64,000 bases of DNA from Bacteroidota bacterium (GCA_023428695.1 JAEYWY010000015.1:104441-168440); one strand, 5' to 3'. Counted from the stretch's first letter, positions 52,229 through 61,808 are shown. The notes: generated from the letters alone by a model not told the origin. Made by a program: numbers and translations.

Positions 52229-54985
52229 ATGAAAAATGTACTACTGATCATTCTATCAATGGCCTCCTTAAGCGGCCATGAGCTGTTTTCTCAATCAAAC
52301 CAATTGTCATTTCAGAATTTTACTGACCTGGCAAATTCACACGATATAAGACTATCCCCATGGGGGCCCTATTCAAAAAAATACGCCGGTATCTCGCACA
52401 TCGAAAATATTAACAAGGGATTCCGATTTGATTTCTCCGTTTTGCCAGGTTTCTATCGCAATAAGATTCTGGTGCCAAATGTTCAGTTCGAATCTGCTTA
52501 TGTTCCGTGGTCAGTTAATCGTGACTTAACCCAATATACCTATCGGTATGAGTTGGAATGGAAAGACAAAGTTTTTGTGGATGTTACGTACTCAATTCCT
52601 GATAGTACAACTGCCATTGTAAACATTCTTTGTGTCAATAATTCTGACTTACCACAGAATCTTTCACTGAACTTGATGGAAAGCATTTCATACCCGGACA
52701 TCTACCCTGTCTGGACGTTGGAATTCTCGAAAAATTCCATCTGGATAAATGCCGTGGATTATGAAACAATGTCGTTTGCACGTTCTCGTCCTAAAGATAA
52801 TCTGGTCACCGATGGGTTGATTCGGGGTGAAATACGAAATGATGATTTCATTGATGGTTCTGCTTTGGCTCAGGAATTCGGTAAAGACGAAGGCGATCAG
52901 GCAACGTATCGCCCAACCCTGTCAGACAAGCATCAACAGGGTACCATTACGATACTCTACAGAATGAAAGAGAAAACTTCAGGCAAGTTTAACCTGACTG
53001 GTTTAGTTAATCAGGAAATTACGCTGACAGGCACCGGAGAATTATCGCATATCGAAATACCTTACCAATTCACCGAGGCTAAGAAATTAACCATTGAATC
53101 CAGAGGAGGCCAGGCAATTGAACTGAATGGAATTCTTTTTACCCCAGGCCAGGAAGACCCCTCATTAAAGTTAATTCCCTCTGAGAAAGTATTTTCTCCC
53201 GATGCCCTGATTTCAGAGAATGAAAAGACTATCATCTTGAAATATCGCGACGTCCCGGCATACTATGGAATACGCTGGGGGGGAAAGGAAGACTTTCGCA
53301 TCCGCCAAGTGAAGAATGACGAATTGGATATTTTCTTCAAACGATTAGTGCATAGTCATGTGCAAACGGTGCTTGAAGGAAATCGCCAGGGTGACTATAC
53401 AAATATTTTTATCCGTCCCATTGAATTGGATCCGCATACGACGAAGACAATCACTGCTATGATCACGACTGGTAATCTACAGCAAGTACAGGGAAAGTTG
53501 AAAGAGTATGAGAATTTGAATGCGAATTCACCAAAACGTATTGAAGAACCCTCCGAAACAAAATGCCTTCCAGAAGGAGAGAAATTCTTGTTTAGCCAAA
53601 AAATGCTGAGCGCTACAGTAATGACGGATATTGTTTACCCGATCTATACCCAGCGCAAATACATTCGCCACTTTACGCCAGGCAAATGGTGGAACAGTCT
53701 ATATACCTGGGATGCTGGTTTCATTGCATTAGGATTGAATGAATTAAACATTGATAAAGGTGCAGAATGCCTCAATGCATACACCACCGCCCCCGGAAAT
53801 CAATCAGCTTTTATCCACCATGGCTCCCCTGTACCCGTGCAAATCTATGCCTTCCTTGACCTTTGGAATAAAACGCAGTCGAAAGACGCACTTCAATATT
53901 TTTATCCCCGCCTCAAACAGTACTATGAATTCATGGCCGGACGACTAGGAAGTTCCTCTACCCGAACCCTCAAATCCAACCTCTTGAAAACATGGGACTA
54001 CTGGTACAATTCCGGCGGCTGGGACGACTATCCTGCCCAAGTTGAAGTGCACCGCTTAAAGTTAGAGAAAACCATTGCCCCGGTAATCAACACTGCTCAG
54101 CAAATTCGTATAGCGAAAATATTGAGAATGGCAGCCGATGCCCTCAACATAAAAGAGGACCTTAAGATCTACGATAAGGACATCCGTGATTTCACAAATG
54201 CTTTACAAAAATATTCGTGGAACGACTCAAGTGGTTATTACAGCTATGTAATCCATGACGAAAATGGCTATGCCATTGGCCAGTTTAAAACTGACACACA
54301 ACAAGATTTCAATATGGGGTTGGATGGAGCATATCCCTTAATGTCTGGCATTTGCAATTCACATCAACAAAAATCCCTGATCGACAAAATATTCTCCCTT
54401 GAACACATGTGGACTCCTTCAGGGATTAGCGTGGTGGATCAATCGGCTCCCTATTATAAAAAAGATGGATATTGGAACGGTTCAGTATGGATGCCGCACC
54501 AATGGTTTATTTGGAAAACTATGCTTGACCTTGGTCTCCCGGATCTTGCTTTCAAGATTGCAGATAAAGGATTGAATGTCTACAAAAATGAAACGGACGA
54601 ATCATATTACACCTTTGAGCATTTTCTCGCAGCCACTGGACGCGGTGCAGGCTGGCATCAGTTCTCCGGTCTGTCGACACCGGTGCTTTCCTGGTTTTCG
54701 GCTTACTACAAACCAGGAACAGCTACAACAGGTTTCGAAGTGTGGATAAAGAGTCAATCGTTTAATGACGATTTTTCTTCCTATGAAGCAAATCTGCTGT
54801 TTGACAATGCAACAACACCTCACAAGCGGAGTATGCTTTTGTGTCTCAACCCCTCTTACAAATACCGTATAATCTTTAATGGAAATGTATTGGAAAGCGA
54901 AAGTCCCTATGATGGATTACTGCAATTTTCCCTGCCTCCGACAAATAAGGGGGGTATTCTCAAAGTGACCAGGGAAAAAAAGTGA
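52229..54985 (+). CDS. GH63-like (alpha/alpha)6-barrel glycoside hydrolase
   Basis: The 918-residue protein has a signal peptide, a large beta-sandwich N-terminal half, and an (alpha/alpha)6 barrel from about residue 480. Characteristic pieces are NSLYTWDAGFIALGLNE near 494, with the acidic Asp candidate, TWDYWYNSGGWDDYPAQ near 588, YWNGSVWMPHQWFIW near 749, and a late YTFEHFLAATG carrying a candidate base Glu. This matches clan GH-G (GH63/GH37), whose bacterial members split kojibiose-, nigerose- or trehalose-type alpha-glucosides. It extends the linkage range of the operon and is its last gene. Confidence 0.82.
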   Translation: MKNVLLIILSMASLSGHELFSQSNQLSFQNFTDLANSHDIRLSPWGPYSKKYAGISHIENINKGFRFDFSVLPGFYRNKILVPNVQFESAYVPWSVNRDLTQYTYRYELEWKDKVFVDVTYSIPDSTTAIVNILCVNNSDLPQNLSLNLMESISYPDIYPVWTLEFSKNSIWINAVDYETMSFARSRPKDNLVTDGLIRGEIRNDDFIDGSALAQEFGKDEGDQATYRPTLSDKHQQGTITILYRMKEKTSGKFNLTGLVNQEITLTGTGELSHIEIPYQFTEAKKLTIESRGGQAIELNGILFTPGQEDPSLKLIPSEKVFSPDALISENEKTIILKYRDVPAYYGIRWGGKEDFRIRQVKNDELDIFFKRLVHSHVQTVLEGNRQGDYTNIFIRPIELDPHTTKTITAMITTGNLQQVQGKLKEYENLNANSPKRIEEPSETKCLPEGEKFLFSQKMLSATVMTDIVYPIYTQRKYIRHFTPGKWWNSLYTWDAGFIALGLNELNIDKGAECLNAYTTAPGNQSAFIHHGSPVPVQIYAFLDLWNKTQSKDALQYFYPRLKQYYEFMAGRLGSSSTRTLKSNLLKTWDYWYNSGGWDDYPAQVEVHRLKLEKTIAPVINTAQQIRIAKILRMAADALNIKEDLKIYDKDIRDFTNALQKYSWNDSSGYYSYVIHDENGYAIGQFKTDTQQDFNMGLDGAYPLMSGICNSHQQKSLIDKIFSLEHMWTPSGISVVDQSAPYYKKDGYWNGSVWMPHQWFIWKTMLDLGLPDLAFKIADKGLNVYKNETDESYYTFEHFLAATGRGAGWHQFSGLSTPVLSWFSAYYKPGTATTGFEVWIKSQSFNDDFSSYEANLLFDNATTPHKRSMLLCLNPSYKYRIIFNGNVLESESPYDGLLQFSLPPTNKGGILKVTREKK

Positions 54986-55540
54986 TATTTCTGCGCAGTG
55001 TGCACTAACATAATCCTGTTAATCATTACTCCCGACCCTGTAAAAAAATACTCAGAGGATCTATGGCATCGGCTTGAGATAAGAACACCGAAACAACTTG
55101 AACGAGAACTGTGCCCTGAACCGCCGTGACGGGTATGCCAGGTTTGTTGCAGACAGAGAAATGTGCTCGAAGAAAATGGGCCTCCTGTTGATTACACCGC
55201 CTCTTCATTGTTTCCAACGTTCTATTAAGCGACTTCCATGTTACCAGCGTGAATTTAAGGTAGCTTTAAGCTAAAACAACTAGTGGCATTCAAGCTGTTT
55301 AGTTCTGGTTACCGCCCATGTTTGCAATTTCCCTTCCTTTAATACGCTAGCGAACAGAAGAACTGTACGCATCCAACGACAAAGGCGACGATTCAATGAT
55401 GGAAAACCTGCAATTAAAGTCGACTCGTTTCCTGTGGTGTTGAGGTTACGAACCCCGATTATCGTGAGCTCGAAATTTCGCTCTTCCATTCAGGGTCATG
55501 GTGATTATAGAATCTGTGTGAAGATCAGGTGTTACTTGTG
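54986..55540. other. 550-base stretch without a convincing gene
   Basis: Between the plus-strand GH63-like gene and the minus-strand SusD gene I find two short minus-strand frames (55026-55217, 55280-55489) without recognisable domains and no repeat or RNA gene. The only supported element is the terminator at its right edge. Confidence 0.5.
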
Positions 55541-55592
55541 AAATAAAAGAACTCTCCTTTTCCTTCTTGTTCAGAAAGGATAGGAAGAGTTC
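55541..55592 (-). terminator. Rho-independent terminator after the second SusD gene
   Basis: On the minus strand a 17-base arm beginning GAACTCTTCC (55576-55592) pairs with one ending GGAGAGTTC (55549-55565) with two mismatches around a 10-base loop, followed by TTTTATTT. It begins 25 bases after the SusD stop. Confidence 0.85.
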
Positions 55593-55616
55593 AGTTGGTT
55601 GTGATTGGGCTATATC

Positions 55617-56996
55617 TTAATTCTGTACAATTGTTGGATTGGCGCGAGTCTCGCTATCGGGAATTTTCAGTAGTTGCGCCGGGTCATTGAATGCCAAGCC
55701 GCGTATTTGCATTTTCAATCTTCGTAATTCAAAATAGCGATCACCCTCCATCGCCAGTTCGAGCTTCCGTTCCGCCTGTATTGCATCAAGCAACTCGTTG
55801 GTGGTTGACGATACCTCATCAGTAGGAACGCCGGCAAAGGTCCGGAGTATGTTGTAGTCAGCACGAACATCTGCCGCAACGAATCCTCCTTTTCGAACTG
55901 ATGACTCGGCCCTCGTCAAATACATTTCCGCGAGTCTCACGGCCGGAACGTTAACGGCGCTGGTTCCTTGAAACTTCAATGAAAATGGCCTGGCCGGAAG
56001 AGCAACAGTATTTATCAATTTCGTTAGTCGTGAGTCTGCGGGATCGAAGCTTGAAACAAACGTTGGCTCTATGGACATTAGAATATTAGCGGGTGCAGGA
56101 TCCCAGTATCTTTTCCGAAGTCCCTCGTTGCCCCCGGTACCATCGTCAGAGTCTATATTAATTATTTGCAGAACAGCACCATCAGACTGAGCAGCACCCG
56201 CATTTCTGAAAGGGGTTGTGACATCAGCACCCAGGGTAAATCCGCCATTCACAATTACATCATTCGAGTAAGCAAAAGCATTAGTATAGCCCTCCATATC
56301 GAAATAAACTCGCGCTAATAATGCCTTTGCCATCCATTTAGTTGCACGCCCTGAGTTTGTTGATGGAAGAAGTTGTTCAGCATCTTTAAGGTCAGCAATT
56401 ACCTGAGCATAAACCTGCGCCACGCTTGCCCGATCCTGAGGGGTCAGCGCTTGCTCTGGGTTGGGGGCTGAAAGCCTAAGTATGACACCGGGATCAGAAT
56501 CAGGTTTATTGGAATAAGGGAGTGCAAACAATCGTACTAAAGTGTGGTGCGCAAGGCCCCGAATGAAGAGCGCCTCGGCTTTGAGTAATTTTTTCTCCGC
56601 AAGGGTAGCATCCGAGAAGAGACTATCATTCACAGCCGCTATCACAATGTTGGCATTATAAATAGCACTATAACCAGTGGTCCATACGTTGCGGCTCACA
56701 TTGTTAAAAATACCAAAATTACGACTTACGAAGGGCCCATAATCCTGGCTGGATACCAAAGCGGTCGTTGTCAGGTCTATGTTGTCCCCGTATAATTCTG
56801 ATGCTAATGTCGCGCGACCACAAAGAAAGTTTTCAGATTGAATTCTGTCGTACGCAGCATTTAACACAGACTGAACGTTTGCCTTTAATGATAGAACATC
56901 CGTATCAGGCTGCTCCGAAATTGGCTCTAAATCCAGATAGTCTTCACAGCCAGTCATTAAACACAAGCCTATTAATAAGGTTAATAATTTTTTCAT
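55617..56996 (-). CDS. susD: SusD-family glycan-binding lipoprotein (second pair)
   Basis: From the ATG at 56996 this 459-residue SusD-like protein has a lipobox (GLCLMTGCEDYL), helices LKAEALFIRGLAHHTLVRLFALPY and SNKPDSDPGVILRLS, and the C-terminal RKLELAMEGDRYFELRRLKM. It starts 11 bases downstream of the SusC stop. A longer in-frame start overlaps SusC and lacks a signal peptide. It is related to the first SusD of the island but clearly diverged. No SusE-like or enzyme gene accompanies this pair. Confidence 0.95.
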   Translation of the reverse strand: MKKLLTLLIGLCLMTGCEDYLDLEPISEQPDTDVLSLKANVQSVLNAAYDRIQSENFLCGRATLASELYGDNIDLTTTALVSSQDYGPFVSRNFGIFNNVSRNVWTTGYSAIYNANIVIAAVNDSLFSDATLAEKKLLKAEALFIRGLAHHTLVRLFALPYSNKPDSDPGVILRLSAPNPEQALTPQDRASVAQVYAQVIADLKDAEQLLPSTNSGRATKWMAKALLARVYFDMEGYTNAFAYSNDVIVNGGFTLGADVTTPFRNAGAAQSDGAVLQIINIDSDDGTGGNEGLRKRYWDPAPANILMSIEPTFVSSFDPADSRLTKLINTVALPARPFSLKFQGTSAVNVPAVRLAEMYLTRAESSVRKGGFVAADVRADYNILRTFAGVPTDEVSSTTNELLDAIQAERKLELAMEGDRYFELRRLKMQIRGLAFNDPAQLLKIPDSETRANPTIVQN

Positions 56997-57007
56997 TTTA
57001 GTTGAGT

Positions 57008-60000
57008 TTAGAAACTTAAATTGATTCCTGCCAGAAATGACTTTGCCTGAGGCGTTGGTAAATATGGCGCGCCAAAGGCGATGTTTGCTTCTGCAGAACT
57101 TCCAAAATTCCGGGCAGCCTCCGGATCCCAACCTTTGTACTTCGTAAATGTTAAGAGATTAATGCCACTGGCATAGATTCTTATGTTTGAGAATTTCATG
57201 CGTTGCACTAGTGCCTTTGGAAGGTTATATCCCAAGCTTACATTTCGAAGCCGAATAAATGATGCATCGTATAAGAAGCGGGACGAATTTCTGTCCGAAC
57301 CGGTGAATGATGCACCTTTAAGGGTTAGTTTTGGAACATCCGTAATATCACCTGGTTTTTGCCACCTGTCCAGCACTTCTGTGCGTTGATTCCATGAATT
57401 AATAAATCCTCCTATCTGACGTTTTGCGCCATCATCATAGATCTGGTTTCCTTCCGAAAAGGAAAACAAGAAACTCAAATCAAAGTCCTTGTACTTTAGA
57501 GTGTTATTAAGGCCACCAAAGAAATTAGGAAAGGGATTACCGACAGGTTGCCTGTTGCTGGTAATATCAGATTGCTTAGTTGCATCAATCACTCCCCCCT
57601 CCAGCGTACGAATCATTTCGTTTCCAGTCTCAGGATTAACACCGGCAGAAATGGCAAGGTAAGATATCCCAATAGGGTATCCCTTTATAACACGCGTGTC
57701 GCCTGCGCCAGCCCCGAACCCATCTGGAGGAATCCCGCCTGTCTCTAACACTTCATTTCTGTTGCCAGCAATATTCAGATCGGCCACCCATGAGAAATCA
57801 CCTGCAGTCAATATGTTGGCCGTCAATTCTATTTCCAATCCGGCATTCCGAACTTTGACATCATTCGCGTTAAATAAGAGTGTTCCAAGACCTGTGGCAG
57901 AAGTTGGTGCTGGTTTATCAAGCAAAACATCGGTTGATATCTTTCTGTAAAACCCCACGCTACCATTGAGCCGATCGTTGAACATTCTAAACTCAAGCCC
58001 GATATCAAACTGGCTGGCTTTTTCCCAACCTAAATCAGGGTTAGCAAGGCGTGTTGGTGTACTTCCGGCAAACCCCATATATCCACCTGTCGCGCTATAG
58101 GTACCCAGGTACCTGAAATTGCCAATCTCGGAATTTCCGGTATATCCAAAACTTGTTCTTAGTTTTAAGAAGTCAAGCGGACGAACGCCCTTCATGAAGT
58201 TTTCTTCTGAGATTATCCATCCTGCAGAAACAGCAGGGAAACTGCCGTATCGGTTGTTGGGTCCAAAACGAGAAGAGCCATCTGCGCGGAGACTCGCACC
58301 CAGTAAGTACTTATCATGGAGTTTATAATTTACTCGTGCGAAAAAAGACAAAAACCGATAGAAGTGGCGCTCATTATATCCCCTCACTGCTGTACCTGTG
58401 TATGTGGATCCCGGGGCGATGACCATATTGCCCGATGTTTCTGTGTAATAGTCATTCAAAAAACCTACACTGTTATCCGCTGGTGTAAATCCCACCACTT
58501 TGGTTTTGCTGTCTTGAATTGATGAGCCAATCGTCACGTTCAGACTATGCTCTGAAAAATCCTTGTTGTAGGTGAAGTAAGCATTGCCATTCATGTTTGC
58601 AATATTCAATCTTCTCTCCCATCGTGCCGCTAAACCAATGACCGGGAGTGCAGGAGCTTTGTAATAACGATTCACCTTATCATCATATCGTTCTTCAAAT
58701 TGATCTAGAATATCCAAACCATACTCCGCACGAAAACTAAGGTCATTCGTTACTTTGATGTCGGCATAAACGTTGTTAATGAACCGTAGCGAAGTAGTGG
58801 TGAATTTGTTCTCAAGACGCGCTACGGGATTTGCTCCGGTTGTCGGAGAAGCCAGTTTAGTACCATAAAAAGTACCATCAGCATAATGAATGGGAAAGAT
58901 CCTTAATGCATTGGATTGTGCGGCACCGATTCCCCCACCAAACGATGTGGGTACCTGTTGATTTTCGATGTATGAAATACTTGATTGAATTCCAATCTTC
59001 ACATTTTTAGTTGCCTGATTATCGATATTGACCCGAGCATTCAAACGTGAAAAATCATTGCCTTTTAGAATACCTTCTTCCTGCTTATAACCACCCGCGA
59101 TATAAAACTGCGTCTTTTCACTGCCACCCACCGCCGATAAATTAAAATCCTGCATCGTCCCCTTACGCATCATTTCGTCGACCCAATCGGTATTAACATC
59201 CTTAATGTCGTTGTAAACAAATTGAACCCCATTAATTGTTGTCGTTGCTGTTGGATCAATAACAGCATCACCATCATTCACCCGTGCTTCATTGTACAGT
59301 GTCCACCAATCTTGTGCACTTATCAACTTCAAACGGTTCGTTTCTCGTGACTGTCCGACTGAATAACTCATGTTAAATTTGGTATCACCAGAACTTCCTT
59401 TTTTTGTTGTAATGACGACAACCCCATTCGCTCCCCTTGCTCCGTAAATAGCAGATGAAGCGGCGTCTTTCAGAATTTCAACCGACTCAATATCCGAAGG
59501 ATTGATAGTAGTAAGTACGTTGCTATTGCTTGCCCTTGTCGGATTGTCCCCACCTGTCATTGCAAAGTCACCAGAATAAATTGGAACACCATCAACAACG
59601 TATAACGGATCTCCTGAGCCGGTAAACGAATTTTGGCCGCGGACTCTTACGCGAACCGCCGAACCCGGTACACCATTGGACTGTATCACCTGTACCCCTA
59701 ACGCCCTACCTTGAAGACCGCTTTCAAATGAACGCGTAAGCGAAGTATTAATTTCCTCGCCGAAATTTACCCTGGCTACCGAACCGGTAATATCTCGCTT
59801 TGTAGATGTTCCATACCCCACCACTACGATCTCGTCTAACGTACTCACGTCAGTTTCCAAGACAATAGAGAGTGTGGCATCTTCAGAAATCAATACCTCC
59901 TTCTGCTTGTAACCGATACTGGAAAAAACAACGATGGAACCCTTCTCACCTTCCAATGAAAATCCTCCATCCTTGTCCGTAACGGTTCCGATGGTAGTAC

Positions 60001-60133
60001 CTTTGATGACAACATTAACTCCCGGGAGAGTGTTGCCATCATCACCAGAAACTTTTCCACTTATTTTGGCGGTTTGTGCCCACCCGCAAAAACTGGAAAG
60101 TAAAATCAAGAAACACAGTAAAGTCTTTCCCAT
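57008..60133 (-). CDS. susC: SusC-family TonB-dependent transporter (second pair)
   Basis: The 1041-residue protein has a signal peptide, a CarboxypepD_reg-like domain (DDGNTLPGVNVVIKGTTIG) and the plug motifs VVVGYGTSTKRDITGS and SDIESVEILKDAASSAIYG, then the barrel ending FLAGINLSF. It is about as long as the first SusC of the island and similar in plug and C-terminus, but with different loops. Operator 7 lies about 95 bases upstream, so the pair belongs to the same LacI regulon. It may take up a different chain length or a differently branched glucan. Confidence 0.96.
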   Translation of the reverse strand: MGKTLLCFLILLSSFCGWAQTAKISGKVSGDDGNTLPGVNVVIKGTTIGTVTDKDGGFSLEGEKGSIVVFSSIGYKQKEVLISEDATLSIVLETDVSTLDEIVVVGYGTSTKRDITGSVARVNFGEEINTSLTRSFESGLQGRALGVQVIQSNGVPGSAVRVRVRGQNSFTGSGDPLYVVDGVPIYSGDFAMTGGDNPTRASNSNVLTTINPSDIESVEILKDAASSAIYGARGANGVVVITTKKGSSGDTKFNMSYSVGQSRETNRLKLISAQDWWTLYNEARVNDGDAVIDPTATTTINGVQFVYNDIKDVNTDWVDEMMRKGTMQDFNLSAVGGSEKTQFYIAGGYKQEEGILKGNDFSRLNARVNIDNQATKNVKIGIQSSISYIENQQVPTSFGGGIGAAQSNALRIFPIHYADGTFYGTKLASPTTGANPVARLENKFTTTSLRFINNVYADIKVTNDLSFRAEYGLDILDQFEERYDDKVNRYYKAPALPVIGLAARWERRLNIANMNGNAYFTYNKDFSEHSLNVTIGSSIQDSKTKVVGFTPADNSVGFLNDYYTETSGNMVIAPGSTYTGTAVRGYNERHFYRFLSFFARVNYKLHDKYLLGASLRADGSSRFGPNNRYGSFPAVSAGWIISEENFMKGVRPLDFLKLRTSFGYTGNSEIGNFRYLGTYSATGGYMGFAGSTPTRLANPDLGWEKASQFDIGLEFRMFNDRLNGSVGFYRKISTDVLLDKPAPTSATGLGTLLFNANDVKVRNAGLEIELTANILTAGDFSWVADLNIAGNRNEVLETGGIPPDGFGAGAGDTRVIKGYPIGISYLAISAGVNPETGNEMIRTLEGGVIDATKQSDITSNRQPVGNPFPNFFGGLNNTLKYKDFDLSFLFSFSEGNQIYDDGAKRQIGGFINSWNQRTEVLDRWQKPGDITDVPKLTLKGASFTGSDRNSSRFLYDASFIRLRNVSLGYNLPKALVQRMKFSNIRIYASGINLLTFTKYKGWDPEAARNFGSSAEANIAFGAPYLPTPQAKSFLAGINLSF

Positions 60134-60227
60134 TTGAAATCATTTAAGTTTTAAAAGCATTGTTAAATCAACGCATGAATTTGAGAATTATCCCGCCTGC
60201 AATTTCCCAGTTCATATTCTTTTTTCA

Positions 60228-60241
60228 CGAAAACGTTTTCA
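60228..60241. promoter_or_regulatory. LacI-type operator 7
   Basis: CGAAAACGTTTTCA lies about 95 bases upstream of the second SusC start. Like operators 2 and 4 it has a TATTCTTTTTT-type T-run on its plus-strand left side. Confidence 0.8.
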
Positions 60242-60361
60242 AGGAAAATCACAAATTACTGAACCGAGGCAAGGAAATTTCATCAATCAGGCCAGTCATC
60301 AATCATAAAGAGATTGATGAAGCAACCATAATCACATAGTCTCAGTATGTCTTTTTTGAAT

Positions 60362-61405
60362 TCAGCGACGTATCCTGGCAGCACCGCTTCTTTTTTCAAG
60401 CGTGCTCTCTCTGATAACCAATGTGCTTTTTAAAACCAGGTGTTCGGTCTTATTCGGAATGGATTTCTTTTCAATTCTCCTAAATAACAGGGAACAAGCT
60501 TCTTTGCCCATTTCGAACGCGGGCTGGGCAATCGTAGACAGGGATGGCTTCAGAAGCGAAGCTGTTCGTAAATTTGAGAAACTAATAACCTTAACCTGCT
60601 GGGGTATCCTGATATTGAGATCGCGACAAACATTATAGGTTGCTATGGCAAGGTTTTCAACTGAGGCAAAAATTCCGTCAGGTGCTCTTTTTCGTAATAG
60701 AAGCTTTTTAATAATTTGATGGTGCTTGTCGGTCTCGGTTGTACAGGGAATGATCAGTTTTTCGTCGACGTTAACATCATTTCTTTTCAATGCGTCAAGA
60801 TAACCTTGCATTCTCTTTTGGTTGATGGAAATATTATCGGATATCGAGAGATAGGCAATTCGCTTGCAATTGTTCTGAATAAGATGTTCCGTGGCATTGA
60901 ATCCACTGGCATAATCATCGGTTGTTACTGTTGGACAATCAGACAAGTGCGAAACACGATCAAAAAATACAATCTCCTTACCTCGATCTTTCAGCGTGCT
61001 GATATGTTCAATGCTTTGTGTTTCGCTGCAAAGGGAAACAATCACACCGTCCACGCGGCCGTTTTCAAGATGTTTGAAGATCGAAGCTTCATTGGAATAA
61101 TTTTCATGGGTGATGTACGTGAGCACATGATACCCTTTCTTTTGAGCAACCACCTGGATTCCATCGAGTACCAGCGAGAAGAAATTACTGGCAATCTCGG
61201 GAATAACGACTCCTATGGTTTGACTTTTTTGCTTACGAAGATTGCTGGCGAATAAGTTTGGCTTGTAATCCAGTTGTCTGGCCAGTTCTCTAACGCGTTG
61301 TTTGGTCTCTTCCTTAATTTCATAACTATCCCCCAGAGCTTTCGACACTGTGGCAATAGAAAGATTCAATCGAAAAGCCAATTCCTTTAAGTCTATTTTG
61401 TTCAT
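60362..61405 (-). CDS. LacI-family transcriptional regulator, right copy
   Basis: From the ATG at 61405 this 347-residue LacI protein has the same helix-turn-helix (ATVSKALGDSYEIKEETKQR) and sensor domain as the left copy, close to 90 percent identical by eye, and the sequence similarity continues at the DNA level. Differences cluster in the middle of the sensor domain and at the C-terminus (here ending SGAARIRR). The recognition helix residues of the two proteins are nearly identical, so both should read the same operators. It lies downstream of the second SusC, convergent to nothing, at the right edge of the island. Confidence 0.93.
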   Translation of the reverse strand: MNKIDLKELAFRLNLSIATVSKALGDSYEIKEETKQRVRELARQLDYKPNLFASNLRKQKSQTIGVVIPEIASNFFSLVLDGIQVVAQKKGYHVLTYITHENYSNEASIFKHLENGRVDGVIVSLCSETQSIEHISTLKDRGKEIVFFDRVSHLSDCPTVTTDDYASGFNATEHLIQNNCKRIAYLSISDNISINQKRMQGYLDALKRNDVNVDEKLIIPCTTETDKHHQIIKKLLLRKRAPDGIFASVENLAIATYNVCRDLNIRIPQQVKVISFSNLRTASLLKPSLSTIAQPAFEMGKEACSLLFRRIEKKSIPNKTEHLVLKSTLVIRESTLEKRSGAARIRR

Positions 61406-61447
61406 AGCCGGATCTGATAATGACAAAATATTTAAGCACTTTTTCAG

Positions 61448-61747
61448 TTACCTGACGCGTGTCCTGCTGTACGCAAACTTCACTCTTGTGGCCCCCCTAT
61501 TTCAGAAAGAGCCTTCTTCATCGTCACGCATTTAAGGTTTAGCGATACTTCTCTTTCCAGCGCATCCTGCCCATAATTATCGGCAGCAATGGCAATGCCC
61601 GAGAAAATCATCATCACCATTATTTGCACCATAGTTATCTTCATAACTTCCATATAAGGTCATAGACCGTAATTTTTTCTCATAAATTTTATTGATACAT
61701 GAATGAAACAATGTGCCCTTTAATTTCCCGACCTGGTCAGGATTCAT
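61448..61747 (-). pseudogene. N-terminal fragment of an STN-type SusC transporter, frameshifted
   Basis: Read on the minus strand, an ATG at 61644 opens MKITMVQIMVMMIFSGIAIA, a signal peptide, then DALEREVSLNLKCVTMKKAL and SEIG, the STN (secretin/TonB short N-terminal) domain pattern. The frame breaks at a G6 run (61492-61497 on the plus strand), and the next frame continues RVKFAYSR, which completes the STN motif, before a stop. Upstream, MNPDQVGKLKGTLF to LRSMTLYGS in another frame looks like the usual N-terminal leader, implying a second frameshift. The rest of the transporter is missing. It is a remnant of a third SusC gene at the island edge. Confidence 0.7.
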
Positions 61748-61749
61748 GA

Positions 61750-61808
61750 TGGAGCGGCTGCTCATCGATGTGTATTAAAGTTAAAAGTTGAAAGTCTAAA
61801 GTCCGTCT
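61750..61808. repeat. Right copy of the direct repeat flanking the glucan island
   Basis: These 59 bases match 28893-28951 with five mismatches and contain a 37-base perfect match (61767-61803). The left 29 bases correspond to the 3' end of the TIM barrel gene at the other edge, here without that gene around them. The distance between copies is about 32.8 kb. Confidence 0.75.

Noticed and set aside
60716..61255. 179-residue plus-strand frame antisense to the right LacI gene
   Set aside because: It is the shadow of a certain LacI gene; a matching frame is not conserved in the left copy.
61577..61765. Minus-strand frame ending in GHCHCCR as a possible Cys-rich peptide
   Set aside because: The same DNA read in the next frame gives the STN domain of a SusC gene, which explains it better.
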